From Calditrichota bacterium (GTDB lineage: Bacteria; Calditrichota; Calditrichia; Calditrichales; Calditrichaceae), in the NCBI GenBank assembly GCA_024278755.1, contig JAJRSO010000038.1, positions 1-64,000 on the forward strand: a DNA stretch of 64,000 bases. Direction: 5' to 3'. A program made the translations under genes and the position numbers. Of this stretch, positions 8,042 to 17,247 are shown one piece after another. Positions within the stretch are counted from its first letter, which is position 1, and each line of letters starts with the position of its first letter. The notes beneath the pieces were generated by a model. That model saw nothing but the letters and a program-made list of their open reading frames with translations. It was not told the DNA's origin and searched no databases.

Positions 8042-10402
8042 ATGAACGAACGTATTCGGAAATTACGCGCGCAATCCCTCGAAACCCAGGAGACGCTGGA
8101 TCAAGAGCGGGCGGTATTACTAACGGAGTTTTACCGTTCGCCCCAGGCGGCCCGCGTTTCTATTCCCGTAGCCCGGGCCATGGCCTTTAAATATATTCTG
8201 GAGCATAAAACCGTGTATATCGGCGACGGAGAGCTTATCGTTGGCGAGCGGGGTCCGTCGCCCAAAGCCGTACCCACTTATCCGGAACTCTGCGTCCATA
8301 CAAAGCAGGATTTGGACATTCTGCACCACCGCGAAAAGGTTACCTACACGTCCACGGAAAAAACGAAACAGGTTTTAACGGAAGCTATTTTACCCTTCTG
8401 GCAGGGGCGTTCCGTTCGCGACCGGATTTTTAAAGAAGTGGATGAAGACTGGAAGAACGCCTATGCGGCCGGCGTGTTTACGGAATTTATGGAGCAGCGT
8501 GCCCCGGGGCATACGGTTTTGGATGATAAAATTTACCGGAAAGGTATGCTGGATTTTAAGGCGGATATGGCGGCCGCAGTGCAGAAGTTGGATTTTTTCA
8601 ATGATGCCAATGCATTAGAAAAACGGGAAGAATTAAAAGCCATGATGGTTGCCGCAGACGCGATTATTTTATTCGCGCAACGTCATGCAAAAAAGCTAAC
8701 CGAACGGGCCGCAGAAGAAGGCGATTTACGCCGCAAAAATGAACTGGAAAAAATGGCGGAAATTTGTTCCCGCGTTCCGGCCCATGCGCCAACAACCTTT
8801 TGGGAAGCGCTTCAATATTACTGGTTTGTGCATTTGGGCGTTGTAACGGAATTGAACACCTGGGATTCCTTTAATCCGGGACGGTTGGATCAGCATTTAC
8901 TGCCGTTTTACGAACAGGGTTTGGCCGATGGCAGCCTGACCAGAGAGCGGGCCAAGGAATTACTGATGGCGTTTTGGATTAAATTCAATAATCAGCCGGC
9001 GCCGCCCAAGGTGGGCGTAACCGCACAGGAAAGCAACACGTACACCGATTTCTGCTTGATAAATGTAGGCGGCGTTACGGCAGAGGGACTGGACGCAGCT
9101 AATGAAATGAGTTATCTGATTCTGGATGTTATCGAAGAAATGCGTTTGCTCCAGCCCAGTTCCATGGTACAGATAAGTAAAAAAAATCCCGACCGTCTGC
9201 TAAAACGGGCCATGAAAATCATTAAAACCGGTTACGGCCAGCCATCGCTTTTTAATACGGACGCCATCGTGCAGGAGATGGTTCGCCAGGGAAAGGACAT
9301 CATCGACGCCCGCCTCGGAGGCGCCAGCGGCTGCGTGGAAGCAGGCGTCTTCGGAAAAGAAAGCTATATTTTAACCGGTTATTTTAATCTGGTAAAAATA
9401 CTGGAAATTACGCTGCACAATGGAACCGATCCCCGCAGCGGCAAACAGATCGGTCTAAAAACAGGCACGGCAGAATCCTTTTCTTCTTTCAATGCATTTT
9501 TTGAAGCCTTTCAAACGCAACTACGCGCATTTATTGACATCAAAATAAAAGGCAACCGCATTATTGAACAAATTTATGCGGCCTACATGCCCGCGCCCTT
9601 TCTGTCCATTTTAGTGGATGACTGCATTGCCGCGGGCACTGATTACAATGCAGGTGGCGCGCGCTACAATAATTCCTATATCCAGGGTGTGGGCATCGGA
9701 ACTATTACCGACGCTCTGTCCGCCATAAAAACCCTGGTGTATGAACAGCAGGCTTTTTCTATGGAAACACTAAAACAGGCGCTGGCAGCGAATTTTGAAG
9801 GCTACGAGAAACTACGGCGGCAACTGCTGGACGAAGCGCCCAAGTACGGCAATGACGATGACCGGGCAGACGCCCTTACTCAAAGGGTGTTTGAAACCTA
9901 TTTTAAAGAAATTGACGGTCGGCCCAACACAAAAGGCGGACACTATCGGGTGAATTTGTTACCCACAACCGTGCATGTCTATTTTGGACAGGTGGTTGGG
10001 GCTACACCGGATGGGCGTTTATCCGGTGTTCCGCTTTCCGAAGGTATTTCGCCGGTGCAGGGCGCGGATACGAACGGCCTGACGGCAGTCATCAAGTCCG
10101 CTGCGAAAATCGACCATTTGCGTACAGGCGGTACATTGCTCAATCAGAAATTTACTCCCCAGGTGCTTGCCAGCGAAGCGGGTTTGACCAAAGCCGTGCA
10201 ACTTGTACGCAGCTACTTCCGTATGGACGGGCATCATATTCAGTTTAACGTGGTGACGGCCGACACTTTACGCAAGGCACAGCAATCTCCGGATCAATAT
10301 AAAGATTTGATTGTTCGGGTGGCCGGCTACAGCGACTATTTTGTGGATTTAACCGAAGAATTACAGGACGAAATTATCCGCCGTACAGAGCAGGAAATTT
10401 AA
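8042..10402 (+). CDS. hypD: trans-4-hydroxy-L-proline dehydratase (glycyl-radical enzyme HypD)
   Basis: Predicted to dehydrate trans-4-hydroxy-L-proline to delta-1-pyrroline-5-carboxylate. The thiyl-radical Cys431 and base Glu433 lie in GGASGCVEAG. The glycyl-radical loop near the C terminus is VRVAGYSDYF (Gly762). Residues recalled as forming the Clostridioides difficile HypD active site (His160, Asp278, Ser334, Asp339, Phe340, Cys434, Glu436, Tyr450, Gly765) all have identical counterparts here three positions earlier: His157, Asp275, Ser331, Asp336, Phe337, Cys431, Glu433, Tyr447, Gly762. At 786 aa the length is typical. The name hypD collides with the unrelated hydrogenase maturation gene. 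No proC-type pyrroline-5-carboxylate reductase is in the window, so that step must be encoded elsewhere. Confidence 0.93.
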   Translation: MNERIRKLRAQSLETQETLDQERAVLLTEFYRSPQAARVSIPVARAMAFKYILEHKTVYIGDGELIVGERGPSPKAVPTYPELCVHTKQDLDILHHREKVTYTSTEKTKQVLTEAILPFWQGRSVRDRIFKEVDEDWKNAYAAGVFTEFMEQRAPGHTVLDDKIYRKGMLDFKADMAAAVQKLDFFNDANALEKREELKAMMVAADAIILFAQRHAKKLTERAAEEGDLRRKNELEKMAEICSRVPAHAPTTFWEALQYYWFVHLGVVTELNTWDSFNPGRLDQHLLPFYEQGLADGSLTRERAKELLMAFWIKFNNQPAPPKVGVTAQESNTYTDFCLINVGGVTAEGLDAANEMSYLILDVIEEMRLLQPSSMVQISKKNPDRLLKRAMKIIKTGYGQPSLFNTDAIVQEMVRQGKDIIDARLGGASGCVEAGVFGKESYILTGYFNLVKILEITLHNGTDPRSGKQIGLKTGTAESFSSFNAFFEAFQTQLRAFIDIKIKGNRIIEQIYAAYMPAPFLSILVDDCIAAGTDYNAGGARYNNSYIQGVGIGTITDALSAIKTLVYEQQAFSMETLKQALAANFEGYEKLRRQLLDEAPKYGNDDDRADALTQRVFETYFKEIDGRPNTKGGHYRVNLLPTTVHVYFGQVVGATPDGRLSGVPLSEGISPVQGADTNGLTAVIKSAAKIDHLRTGGTLLNQKFTPQVLASEAGLTKAVQLVRSYFRMDGHHIQFNVVTADTLRKAQQSPDQYKDLIVRVAGYSDYFVDLTEELQDEIIRRTEQEI

Positions 10403-10711
10403 CGCCGGAAGTAGCGATTAGAGAAAGCATTTTTAGAAATAAAGTGAGGAAATGAAGAATAATAATCTTGTATTCACGCTATTGTTTCTTTATCGAATCA
10501 TTTGGGATGAAAACGATAAACCCTTGGCACATATAAGAGTAGACTCTGATTAAAACAACAAAGGGCCTAACGCCTTATAAATAAAAGGCAAAGTATTCAG
10601 AAACAGAACCATGTTGTTTTTTCTTAGGAAAAACCATATCTTAAAATAATCCCTCTGGTAAAATCCGTTTTTTATTGGCAGTAATTTGTCTGTTAAAATA
10701 GAGGTAATAAA
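10403..10711 (+). other. Intergenic region with one possible micro-ORF
   Basis: Mostly AT-rich non-coding DNA. One 33-codon frame at 10452-10553 starts MKNNNLVFTL behind GTGAGGAA. It has no recognisable domain and could be chance. No clear rho-independent terminator follows the dehydratase gene. A TTGGCA-AATTTG pair near 10675-10690 looks like a sigma54 site but has the wrong spacing. Confidence 0.4.
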
Positions 10712-12139
10712 ATGAAATGGTTTCTATTTTCGATTATACTTTTATTTATTTCAAAAGTATCTGCCGATAGTGGCTGGAGTACGCCTGTACCGGTGACGGA
10801 TTCAAATAGCGATAATATAAATTGTACAACGGACTTTTTTGATTTTGACGGAGATTATCAACCGGACTCCCTTTTTATGTTCTGGGAAAAGTCCTCCGAC
10901 GGAAACACCACTTCAATTTATTATCGGGATCTGTATTCGATGTCTGAACCGAAAGTAGTTTTATCTCAGGAGAATGTGCATTTTACGAATCCTCAAATAA
11001 TGAAAAGCGCCAAAAATGATACCTTGTTTTATCTGTTTTATGAAACCGACCAGAACGGAACTAAAGATATTTACTTTTTAAAATATCTAAAGAACGGTAT
11101 GTTTTCAGAGCCGGCGCCTTTCAGAGCGACCGCTTACGAGGATAAAAATATTTTTACAACCAGCTTTGCCATTGTTTGGATAGAAGAAGATGATGTGTAT
11201 TATTCCGAATACGATTATACCGATTATTTTTCAGCGCCGCTTTTAATTGATGAGAACAATTGCGCAAACCCGGTGCTGCATGAACGCGGCTATATCGCCT
11301 GGGAAAAGATTATCGGAGAAAAAGCAGATATTTATTATTCGAATTATGCAGAAGGTGAATGGCAAAGTCCCGCCTTGCTGTATGGAATTGGGGATAACCG
11401 CCATTTGGTTTTTGATCAGCCGGATGGTATGGCCTACCTTGTATGGCAAAACAAAACCGCTTCGAAATGGAATATATTTTTTAAAGGAATGGAAGAAAAT
11501 CTACCGGTAGACAGTCTGGATTTCGCTCCTGCTTCCAATAAAACGGAACCCTCAATATTATTCATTAATTATGTTACCAAGGCGGGAGTGATAAATAATG
11601 CGCCGCCAAGCAGCGTATTGACGTTTGTGCTTGATTCCACCTATGCGCAGGACGAGATATTTGCCGGGGAATTCGATTTTGAGAATATCTCCAATAATGA
11701 GCAGAAAGATCGTCATCCGCAACTTTTCGAAAAAAGAGGATTGGGGCAGCCGTATAAAGTACTTAATATTTGGGAATCTCATGTAAACGATCGCTGGCAA
11801 CTATTTATAGCGGAAAAAGAGTATGATATCAATACGGTTGTTTCAAAAAAAATTATTCCCCATACCATTCAATTATATCAAAATTATCCAAACCCGTTTA
11901 ATCCCGAGACACGTATTCAGTATGCGTTAAACAGCAGGATTTACGTTACACTGATGATTTACAATGCGTTAGGGCAGAAAGTACGGACACTGGTAAAAGG
12001 TGAGAAGTCTCCAGGAAAATATGAGATTAATTGGAATGGTTTTGATGATAAGGGGCAGCGGCTTGCCAGCGGAACGTATTTTTATCAATTGGTTTCGGAT
12101 GGAATCGTGCAAACAAAACGAATGATTTATCTAAAATAG
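10712..12139 (+). CDS. Secreted protein with C-terminal T9SS/FlgD-type sorting domain
   Basis: Signal peptide at residues 1-18 (hydrophobic, ending KVSAD). The body contains repeated short beta-strand units with aspartate- and tryptophan-rich turns (for example IYYRDLYS, IFFKGMEEN), suggesting a beta-propeller. The last 80 residues hold YQNYPNPFNPETRIQYAL, a strand-rich segment with YNALGQKVRTL, then GTYFYQLVSDG. This is the standard C-terminal sorting domain of the FCB group. Exported proteins with this tail cross the outer membrane by type IX secretion. No enzymatic motif was seen and the function is unknown. It is followed after 14 bases by the KamA-family gene, which may be coincidence rather than pathway. 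Confidence 0.8.
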   Translation: MKWFLFSIILLFISKVSADSGWSTPVPVTDSNSDNINCTTDFFDFDGDYQPDSLFMFWEKSSDGNTTSIYYRDLYSMSEPKVVLSQENVHFTNPQIMKSAKNDTLFYLFYETDQNGTKDIYFLKYLKNGMFSEPAPFRATAYEDKNIFTTSFAIVWIEEDDVYYSEYDYTDYFSAPLLIDENNCANPVLHERGYIAWEKIIGEKADIYYSNYAEGEWQSPALLYGIGDNRHLVFDQPDGMAYLVWQNKTASKWNIFFKGMEENLPVDSLDFAPASNKTEPSILFINYVTKAGVINNAPPSSVLTFVLDSTYAQDEIFAGEFDFENISNNEQKDRHPQLFEKRGLGQPYKVLNIWESHVNDRWQLFIAEKEYDINTVVSKKIIPHTIQLYQNYPNPFNPETRIQYALNSRIYVTLMIYNALGQKVRTLVKGEKSPGKYEINWNGFDDKGQRLASGTYFYQLVSDGIVQTKRMIYLK

Positions 12140-12153
12140 GAACAGGTGTAAAG

Positions 12154-13233
12154 ATGCGCAAGAACGGGATACGGACATTAGAACAATTGGAAACATATGC
12201 GACTATTACAAAAGATGAAAAGCGCAAGCTTAAAAAAATTATCAGTGCGCATCCCATGCTGATTAGCCCCTATTATATGGGTTTAATTGACTGGAAGGAT
12301 CCCGATGATCCTATCCGCAAAATCGTAGTTCCATCCGCTCAGGAAAACCTGCCGCAGGGTAGTTACGATACCAGCGGCGAACGGGTGAATACAAAACTCC
12401 GCGGCTTACAGCATAAATATGCACAAACGGCGCTGATTCTAACGACCAATCAATGTGCTGCCTACTGCCGCCACTGTTTTCGCAAAAGGCTGGCCGGCGT
12501 GGTGACCGACGAAATTGTAACCGACTGGGATCTGATCGTCTCCTATTTAAAAGAGCATACCGAAATTACCAATGTTTTGTTAAGCGGCGGCGACCCCTTT
12601 ACGCTGCCGACGCAAAAAATAGCCGAGATTTTACATCGCTTATCCGAAATTGATCATCTTCGCTTTATTCGAATCGGTACGCGGATTCCGGTGGTTGACC
12701 CGGACAGGATTAGTAATGATACGGCATTGTTGGAACTGTTCGAAACGTATTCCCGCATCAATAAACAATTATTTATTATAACCCAGTTTAACCATCCCCG
12801 GGAACTTACGCCGCAAAGTATTACATCCATTAATAAAATGCACAAGGCCAATTTGGTAATTCGCAATCAAACCGTATTGCTAAATGGCGTAAATGATATA
12901 CCTGAAGTGCTGGCGGACTTGCAAACATCATTAAATAGCCATGGCGTCATTCCCTATTATGTTTTGCAGTGCCGTCCGGTGAAAAAGGTAAAGCATATAT
13001 TCCAGGTGCCTTTGATGACAGCGTCTAAAATCGTAGAGGACGCCCGGAAGCGGCTGGATGGACCGGCCAAGAGTTTCCGCTTTATCATGTCCCACCGAAC
13101 CGGGAAAATAGAAATTCTCGGGCAAATGGACGGGCGAATGTATTTTCGCTATCATCAGGCAAAAGACCAACGCTATGCGGGAAAATTGTTTTCTAAAAAA
13201 CTGGATGAAACAGACTCCTGGCTGACTCTATAG
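12154..13233 (+). CDS. KamA-family radical SAM enzyme (lysine 2,3-aminomutase-like, substrate unclear)
   Basis: Radical SAM, PLP-dependent aminomutase family protein of 359 aa. The cluster motif CxxxCxxC is C101-C105-C108 (CAAYCRHCF). LSGGDPF (about 143-149) and IRIGTR are typical of KamA proteins. The PLP-binding lysine probably corresponds to Lys318 (RTGK). In lysine 2,3-aminomutase two aspartates bind the substrate side-chain amine. The first, which follows the QC/VC pair, is Arg274 here (QCRPVKK). The second, seven residues before the PLP lysine, is Ile311. The enzyme therefore probably does not use free lysine. An acidic or other amino acid is possible, as is EpmB-like modification of translation factor P. 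Neighbours give no clear pathway. Confidence 0.78.
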   Translation: MRKNGIRTLEQLETYATITKDEKRKLKKIISAHPMLISPYYMGLIDWKDPDDPIRKIVVPSAQENLPQGSYDTSGERVNTKLRGLQHKYAQTALILTTNQCAAYCRHCFRKRLAGVVTDEIVTDWDLIVSYLKEHTEITNVLLSGGDPFTLPTQKIAEILHRLSEIDHLRFIRIGTRIPVVDPDRISNDTALLELFETYSRINKQLFIITQFNHPRELTPQSITSINKMHKANLVIRNQTVLLNGVNDIPEVLADLQTSLNSHGVIPYYVLQCRPVKKVKHIFQVPLMTASKIVEDARKRLDGPAKSFRFIMSHRTGKIEILGQMDGRMYFRYHQAKDQRYAGKLFSKKLDETDSWLTL

Positions 13234-13346
13234 CCTTACCATAGTTTTATTATCTAATAAACCAATATCCAATCGTTATCTTATAATTTGAAATACAATT
13301 TTAAAATTTTACCTTTTAAGTTCTTGACGATTAAACCTGAGTTTAA

Positions 13347-13922
13347 ATGAAGACTAAAAAAATAGCATTGCTCGATAATAACGACTCTTTTACCTATAAT
13401 ATCGTAGACTATTTACGGCGCCTTGAAACGATTGATCTGAGGGTCTTTAAAACCAATAAACTCTCCATTGCAGACCTGAAAAGATTTGATTCGATTATTA
13501 TCTCTCCTGGGCCGGGGCTTCCCAAAGATTTCCCCGTTCTTTTTAGTGTCCTTGAAAAATACCACGATTCAAAACCTGTTTTGGGGATTTGTTTGGGGCA
13601 TCAGGCAATCGGCGCATTTTACGGGGCTAAATGTCGTCCGGTTTTTCCTGTGATCCATGGGCAGGCTCATGCGGTAAAAATTACAAAATCATCCAGATTG
13701 TTTGATTCGGTTCCTAAAACGTTTAAGGCTGGATTGTACCATTCCTGGGCGATTGACAGGGATACGGTTTCTGAAGAATTAGAAATTACGGCGGTTTCGG
13801 AAAGTAAGGTAATAATGGCGGTCGCCTCCAAAAAATATGCCGTTTTTGGAATTCAGTTTCATCCGGAGTCGTATCTAACGGAAAATGGATTTACTATTTT
13901 AAAGAATTTTGCGGAAATGTAG
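13347..13922 (+). CDS. pabA: Aminodeoxychorismate/anthranilate synthase glutamine amidotransferase subunit
   Basis: Class I glutamine amidotransferase of 191 aa that supplies ammonia to the chorismate-binding partner encoded next. The N terminus LLDNNDSFTYN and the oxyanion region SPGPGLP are characteristic. The catalytic Cys82 is in GICLGHQ, and the His-Glu pair is in GIQFHPESY near residue 170. PabA and TrpG cannot be separated from sequence alone. The following pabB and pabC-like genes favour the folate (p-aminobenzoate) role. Eighty-five bases separate it from pabB. Confidence 0.87.
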   Translation: MKTKKIALLDNNDSFTYNIVDYLRRLETIDLRVFKTNKLSIADLKRFDSIIISPGPGLPKDFPVLFSVLEKYHDSKPVLGICLGHQAIGAFYGAKCRPVFPVIHGQAHAVKITKSSRLFDSVPKTFKAGLYHSWAIDRDTVSEELEITAVSESKVIMAVASKKYAVFGIQFHPESYLTENGFTILKNFAEM

Positions 13923-14007
13923 TGAAACAGATAACAATGAACAATTAATCATAGATAGCTATAAGTTGTAATTCTTTAATGAAATTTAAAATTTTTGGAT
14001 CGATGTA

Positions 14008-14979
14008 ATGGATATGAAGGATTTTATTAGTGGCGCAAATACTTTGGGGGAAAGCCGAACCCCCTTTATATTTGTAATCGATTTTGAGTTAACTAAACCC
14101 TTTCTGTGTACGGTTCGTAATGCCCTCAAAAAAAATATTTTTTTCAAAATAGGGAAGATAGGTAATTATCGGAAATCTTTAAAAAGAGATCAAAAAATAA
14201 GTCTGGACATCTCTCCCATTTCATACAAAAAATACAAGGTCGCGTTTGATAAAGTGGTGCAGCAAATTCTGGAAGGAAATACCTATCTTTTAAATCTGAC
14301 CTTCCCTACAGAAATTAAAACCGAATACAGATTAAAGGAATTCTTCCATTTTTCCCGTGCACCGTATAAACTTTTTTTTAACGAACAATTTATTGTCTTT
14401 TCTCCGGAATGCTTTGTAAAAACACAATCTGATTATATTTATTCATATCCGATGAAAGGAACCATTAACGCCGCTTTGCCGGATGCCGCCCGGTTGATTT
14501 TAGAAAATAAAAAGGAAGAGTGGGAGCATAATACCATTGTGGATCTCATCCGGAATGATCTCGCGCTGGTATCTAAGGATATTACGGTTACAAAATTCCG
14601 GTTTCTCAGTGAGATTTTTACGAGTCAAAAAAACTTATTGCAGGTAAGCTCAGAAATCAGGGGAATGCTCCCGACAAACTGGCAAGAAACGATTGGTGAA
14701 ATTTTAATTAAACTTCTTCCGGCAGGCTCTATCAGCGGAGCGCCAAAACAAAAAACATTGCAAATTATTAAGCAGGTCGAACAAACAAACAGAGGATATT
14801 TTAGCGGTATCTTTGGTATTTTTGACGGAGAAAATATTGATAGCGCGGTGACTATTCGTTTTATTGAAAAAAACGGAGATGGCTTGCAGTTTAGAAGTGG
14901 AGGGGGCATTACAGCCAACAGCAACCCCCTGCATGAATATAACGAAATGATTGATAAGGTTTATGTTCCCATTCGTTGA
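14008..14979 (+). CDS. pabB: Aminodeoxychorismate synthase component I
   Basis: Chorismate-binding enzyme that makes 4-amino-4-deoxychorismate with PabA. At 323 aa it consists essentially of the catalytic domain, without the long N-terminal extension of many PabB/TrpE proteins. Conserved blocks are visible in order: YPMKGTI, TIVDLIRNDL, LPAGSISGAPKQKT, GYFSGIFGIFDG and FRSGGGITANS. The lysine of the PMKGT block, where TrpE has alanine, matches PabB-type enzymes that form a covalent intermediate. The last 17 bases overlap the preferred start of the lyase gene, so the two are translationally coupled. Confidence 0.88.
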   Translation: MDMKDFISGANTLGESRTPFIFVIDFELTKPFLCTVRNALKKNIFFKIGKIGNYRKSLKRDQKISLDISPISYKKYKVAFDKVVQQILEGNTYLLNLTFPTEIKTEYRLKEFFHFSRAPYKLFFNEQFIVFSPECFVKTQSDYIYSYPMKGTINAALPDAARLILENKKEEWEHNTIVDLIRNDLALVSKDITVTKFRFLSEIFTSQKNLLQVSSEIRGMLPTNWQETIGEILIKLLPAGSISGAPKQKTLQIIKQVEQTNRGYFSGIFGIFDGENIDSAVTIRFIEKNGDGLQFRSGGGITANSNPLHEYNEMIDKVYVPIR

Positions 14980-15559
14980 AACAATTAAGATACTAAACGG
15001 TCATCCGCAAAATTTACTGTATCATCAACGCCGTCTGGATTTTGTTTTTGAATCGTATTTCAAGCAGGAATCCAGGTTTCGTTTACAAATGCTAATTAAT
15101 ATTCCCGCTAAATTTGCGAAAGGCCTGGTGAAACTTCGTTTTTTATACGGAGTAGATTTATATCGAATTGAGTTTTCGAAATATAAACCGCGCCGGATAC
15201 AGACCCTTAAAATTATCGAAAATGATTCCATTCGCTATTCTTTTAAATTAACGGATCGATCCCTGCTTGATGATTTATTCAAACAAAAGAAACAGAATGA
15301 TGATATTTTAATTATACAGAATCAATGCATCACCGATACTTCAATTGCCAATATTGTATTTGATACCGGCTCGGAGTGGGTTACGCCGGATACTCCGCTG
15401 TTAAAGGGCACCTGCAGGGCAAAACTTTTAGACGACGGTATCATAAAAGAAAGACGAATTGAATTAAAAGACTTCGAATCATTTAAACGTTTTGCACTGA
15501 TAAATGCACTGCTTTGTGGAAACCTGCGTTTCTTTCCAATTCAAAATATTCATATTTAG
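14963..15559 (+). CDS. pabC: Class IV aminotransferase fold, likely 4-amino-4-deoxychorismate lyase
   Basis: PLP enzyme expected to release p-aminobenzoate and pyruvate from aminodeoxychorismate. The ATG at 14963 (MFPFVETIKI) follows TAAGG closely. A TTG at 14951 would add four residues. Class IV signatures are a YHQRRLDF segment, the likely catalytic Lys95 in SFKLTDRSLL, then TDTSIANIVF and TPLLKGTCRAKLL. At about 198 aa it is short, as in the Bacteroidota-type PabC. It overlaps pabB. Position after pabA-pabB is the main reason to prefer lyase over a branched-chain aminotransferase. Confidence 0.82.
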   Translation: MFPFVETIKILNGHPQNLLYHQRRLDFVFESYFKQESRFRLQMLINIPAKFAKGLVKLRFLYGVDLYRIEFSKYKPRRIQTLKIIENDSIRYSFKLTDRSLLDDLFKQKKQNDDILIIQNQCITDTSIANIVFDTGSEWVTPDTPLLKGTCRAKLLDDGIIKERRIELKDFESFKRFALINALLCGNLRFFPIQNIHI

Positions 15560-15660
15560 CCTTTTATCCCAAAAAGGTTTTTTATCATTTATGCGGATAA
15601 TAGTGTATCTTTGGCATGCTCATAGAATCAAAAGACCTTATATTTTAGAAAAGAGAGAGA

Positions 15661-17247
15661 ATGACAGAACAGAAAACATTTAAAGATTTAGGACTATCGG
15701 AAAACGGGCTATTTGCCGTCAATAAAAAAGGCTTCGAAGAACCAACCCCCATACAAGCCGTCACCATTCCCGTAATGCTGCGGGACGATACTAACGTCAT
15801 TGCCCAGGCACAAACAGGAACCGGTAAAACAGCCGCTTTTGGTTTGCCGCTGATTGAAATGATTAATGAAAAATCCAATGCCGTTCAGGCGCTGATTTTG
15901 GCGCCAACAAGGGAACTGGCCATTCAGGTGGCGGAAGAGATCAATTCCCTTAAAGGGAAAAAAGCAATAAAGGTGGTTCCCATCTATGGCGGACAATCTA
16001 TCGATCAGCAATTGCGCCGCTTAAAACGAGGCGTGCAGATTGTGGTGGGAACGCCGGGCAGAATCATTGACCACCTAGGCCGCAAAACCTTAAAACTGGG
16101 CGAAATTGAACATCTTATTTTGGATGAAGCCGATGAAATGCTGAATATGGGCTTTATCGAAGATATGGAAAAAATAATGAAGTTCACCAATCCGGATAAA
16201 CGGACGCTGCTTTTTTCGGCCACCATGCCGGTAAAAATTAAAGAGCTGGCCCGCAAGTATATGGACGGATATGAACTTTTAAAAGTGAAAAAAGAGACGC
16301 TGACCACCAATCTGACCGAGCAGATATATTTTGAAGTTCGGGCTTCAGATAAATTTGAAGCGCTCTGCCGCATCGTCGATATTGAAGATGAGTTTTACGG
16401 ATTGGTCTTCTGCCGCACCAAAAGTGATGTAAATGCAGTCGTCTCCCATCTGATGGATCGCGGCTACGACGCCGAAGCGATTCATGGCGATATTACCCAG
16501 GCTCAGCGCGAAAAGACATTGCAGCGTTTTAAAAAGAAGCAGATTCATATTCTCATCGCCACAGACGTGGCGGCCCGGGGAATTGATGTCAACAATCTGA
16601 CCCATGTCATCAATTATTCACTACCGCAAGACCCGGAATCGTATGTGCATCGTATCGGGCGCACCGGACGCGCCGGGAAAGAGGGCACCGCGGTTACGTT
16701 TATTACGCCTAATGAATACAAACAGTTAATGTTCATCCAGCGTATTGCCAAAACAGATATTAAAAAATCCAAAATACCGCGGGTTAAAGATGTTATTAAA
16801 GTTAAAAAACGGAAAATTTACGAAGATCTGCATGCGATTCTTCAGGATGAGATTGATGAAAAATATTTTGCCTGGGCCCAAAAATTGCTGGAAGACAGAA
16901 ATCCCGAAGACATTTTGGCGGCTCTTTTAACCTATTGTTTCGAAGAAGAATTGAACCCGGAGACATACGGCACCATTGCCGAAACCGGTTCAAAAGGAAG
17001 AGCGCTTGCGCAGCATGGCACAACCCGTCTTTTTGTGGCCCTCGGTAAAAAGGATAAGATGAATGCCCGTAAACTGGTCGATATGATTTCGAGCCGGGTA
17101 TCCATAAAATCGCAGCAAATAAGCGATGTGCAAATGCTGGACCGATTTTCGTTTATCACCGTACCTTTTGATTTGGCCGAAAAAATTATTGTTAGTTTTA
17201 AAGAAAAGGGCAGAAAACCGCTGATTACACACGTTAAAAAGAAATAA
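15661..17247 (+). CDS. DEAD-box RNA helicase with DbpA-type RNA-binding C-terminal domain
   Basis: ATP-dependent RNA helicase of the DeaD/CsdA group, 528 aa. Motifs in order: Q motif GFEEPTPIQAVTIP, Walker A AQTGTGKT (50-57), Ia PTRELAIQ, Ib TPGRIIDH, DEAD box, SATMP, ATDVAARGID and HRIGRTGRAG. A linker of about 60 residues leads to a C-terminal DbpA-like domain (about 450-525, TRLFVALGKKDKMNARKLVD). Such proteins act in ribosome assembly and mRNA turnover, often in the cold. It starts at ATG 15661 behind AAGAGAGAG and appears monocistronic. Confidence 0.95.
   Translation: MTEQKTFKDLGLSENGLFAVNKKGFEEPTPIQAVTIPVMLRDDTNVIAQAQTGTGKTAAFGLPLIEMINEKSNAVQALILAPTRELAIQVAEEINSLKGKKAIKVVPIYGGQSIDQQLRRLKRGVQIVVGTPGRIIDHLGRKTLKLGEIEHLILDEADEMLNMGFIEDMEKIMKFTNPDKRTLLFSATMPVKIKELARKYMDGYELLKVKKETLTTNLTEQIYFEVRASDKFEALCRIVDIEDEFYGLVFCRTKSDVNAVVSHLMDRGYDAEAIHGDITQAQREKTLQRFKKKQIHILIATDVAARGIDVNNLTHVINYSLPQDPESYVHRIGRTGRAGKEGTAVTFITPNEYKQLMFIQRIAKTDIKKSKIPRVKDVIKVKKRKIYEDLHAILQDEIDEKYFAWAQKLLEDRNPEDILAALLTYCFEEELNPETYGTIAETGSKGRALAQHGTTRLFVALGKKDKMNARKLVDMISSRVSIKSQQISDVQMLDRFSFITVPFDLAEKIIVSFKEKGRKPLITHVKKK

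Noticed and set aside
10675-10690. TTGGCA followed by TTTG resembling a sigma54 promoter before the T9SS-sorted protein
   Set aside because: The GG to -12 G distance is one base too short, and sigma54 spacing is strict.
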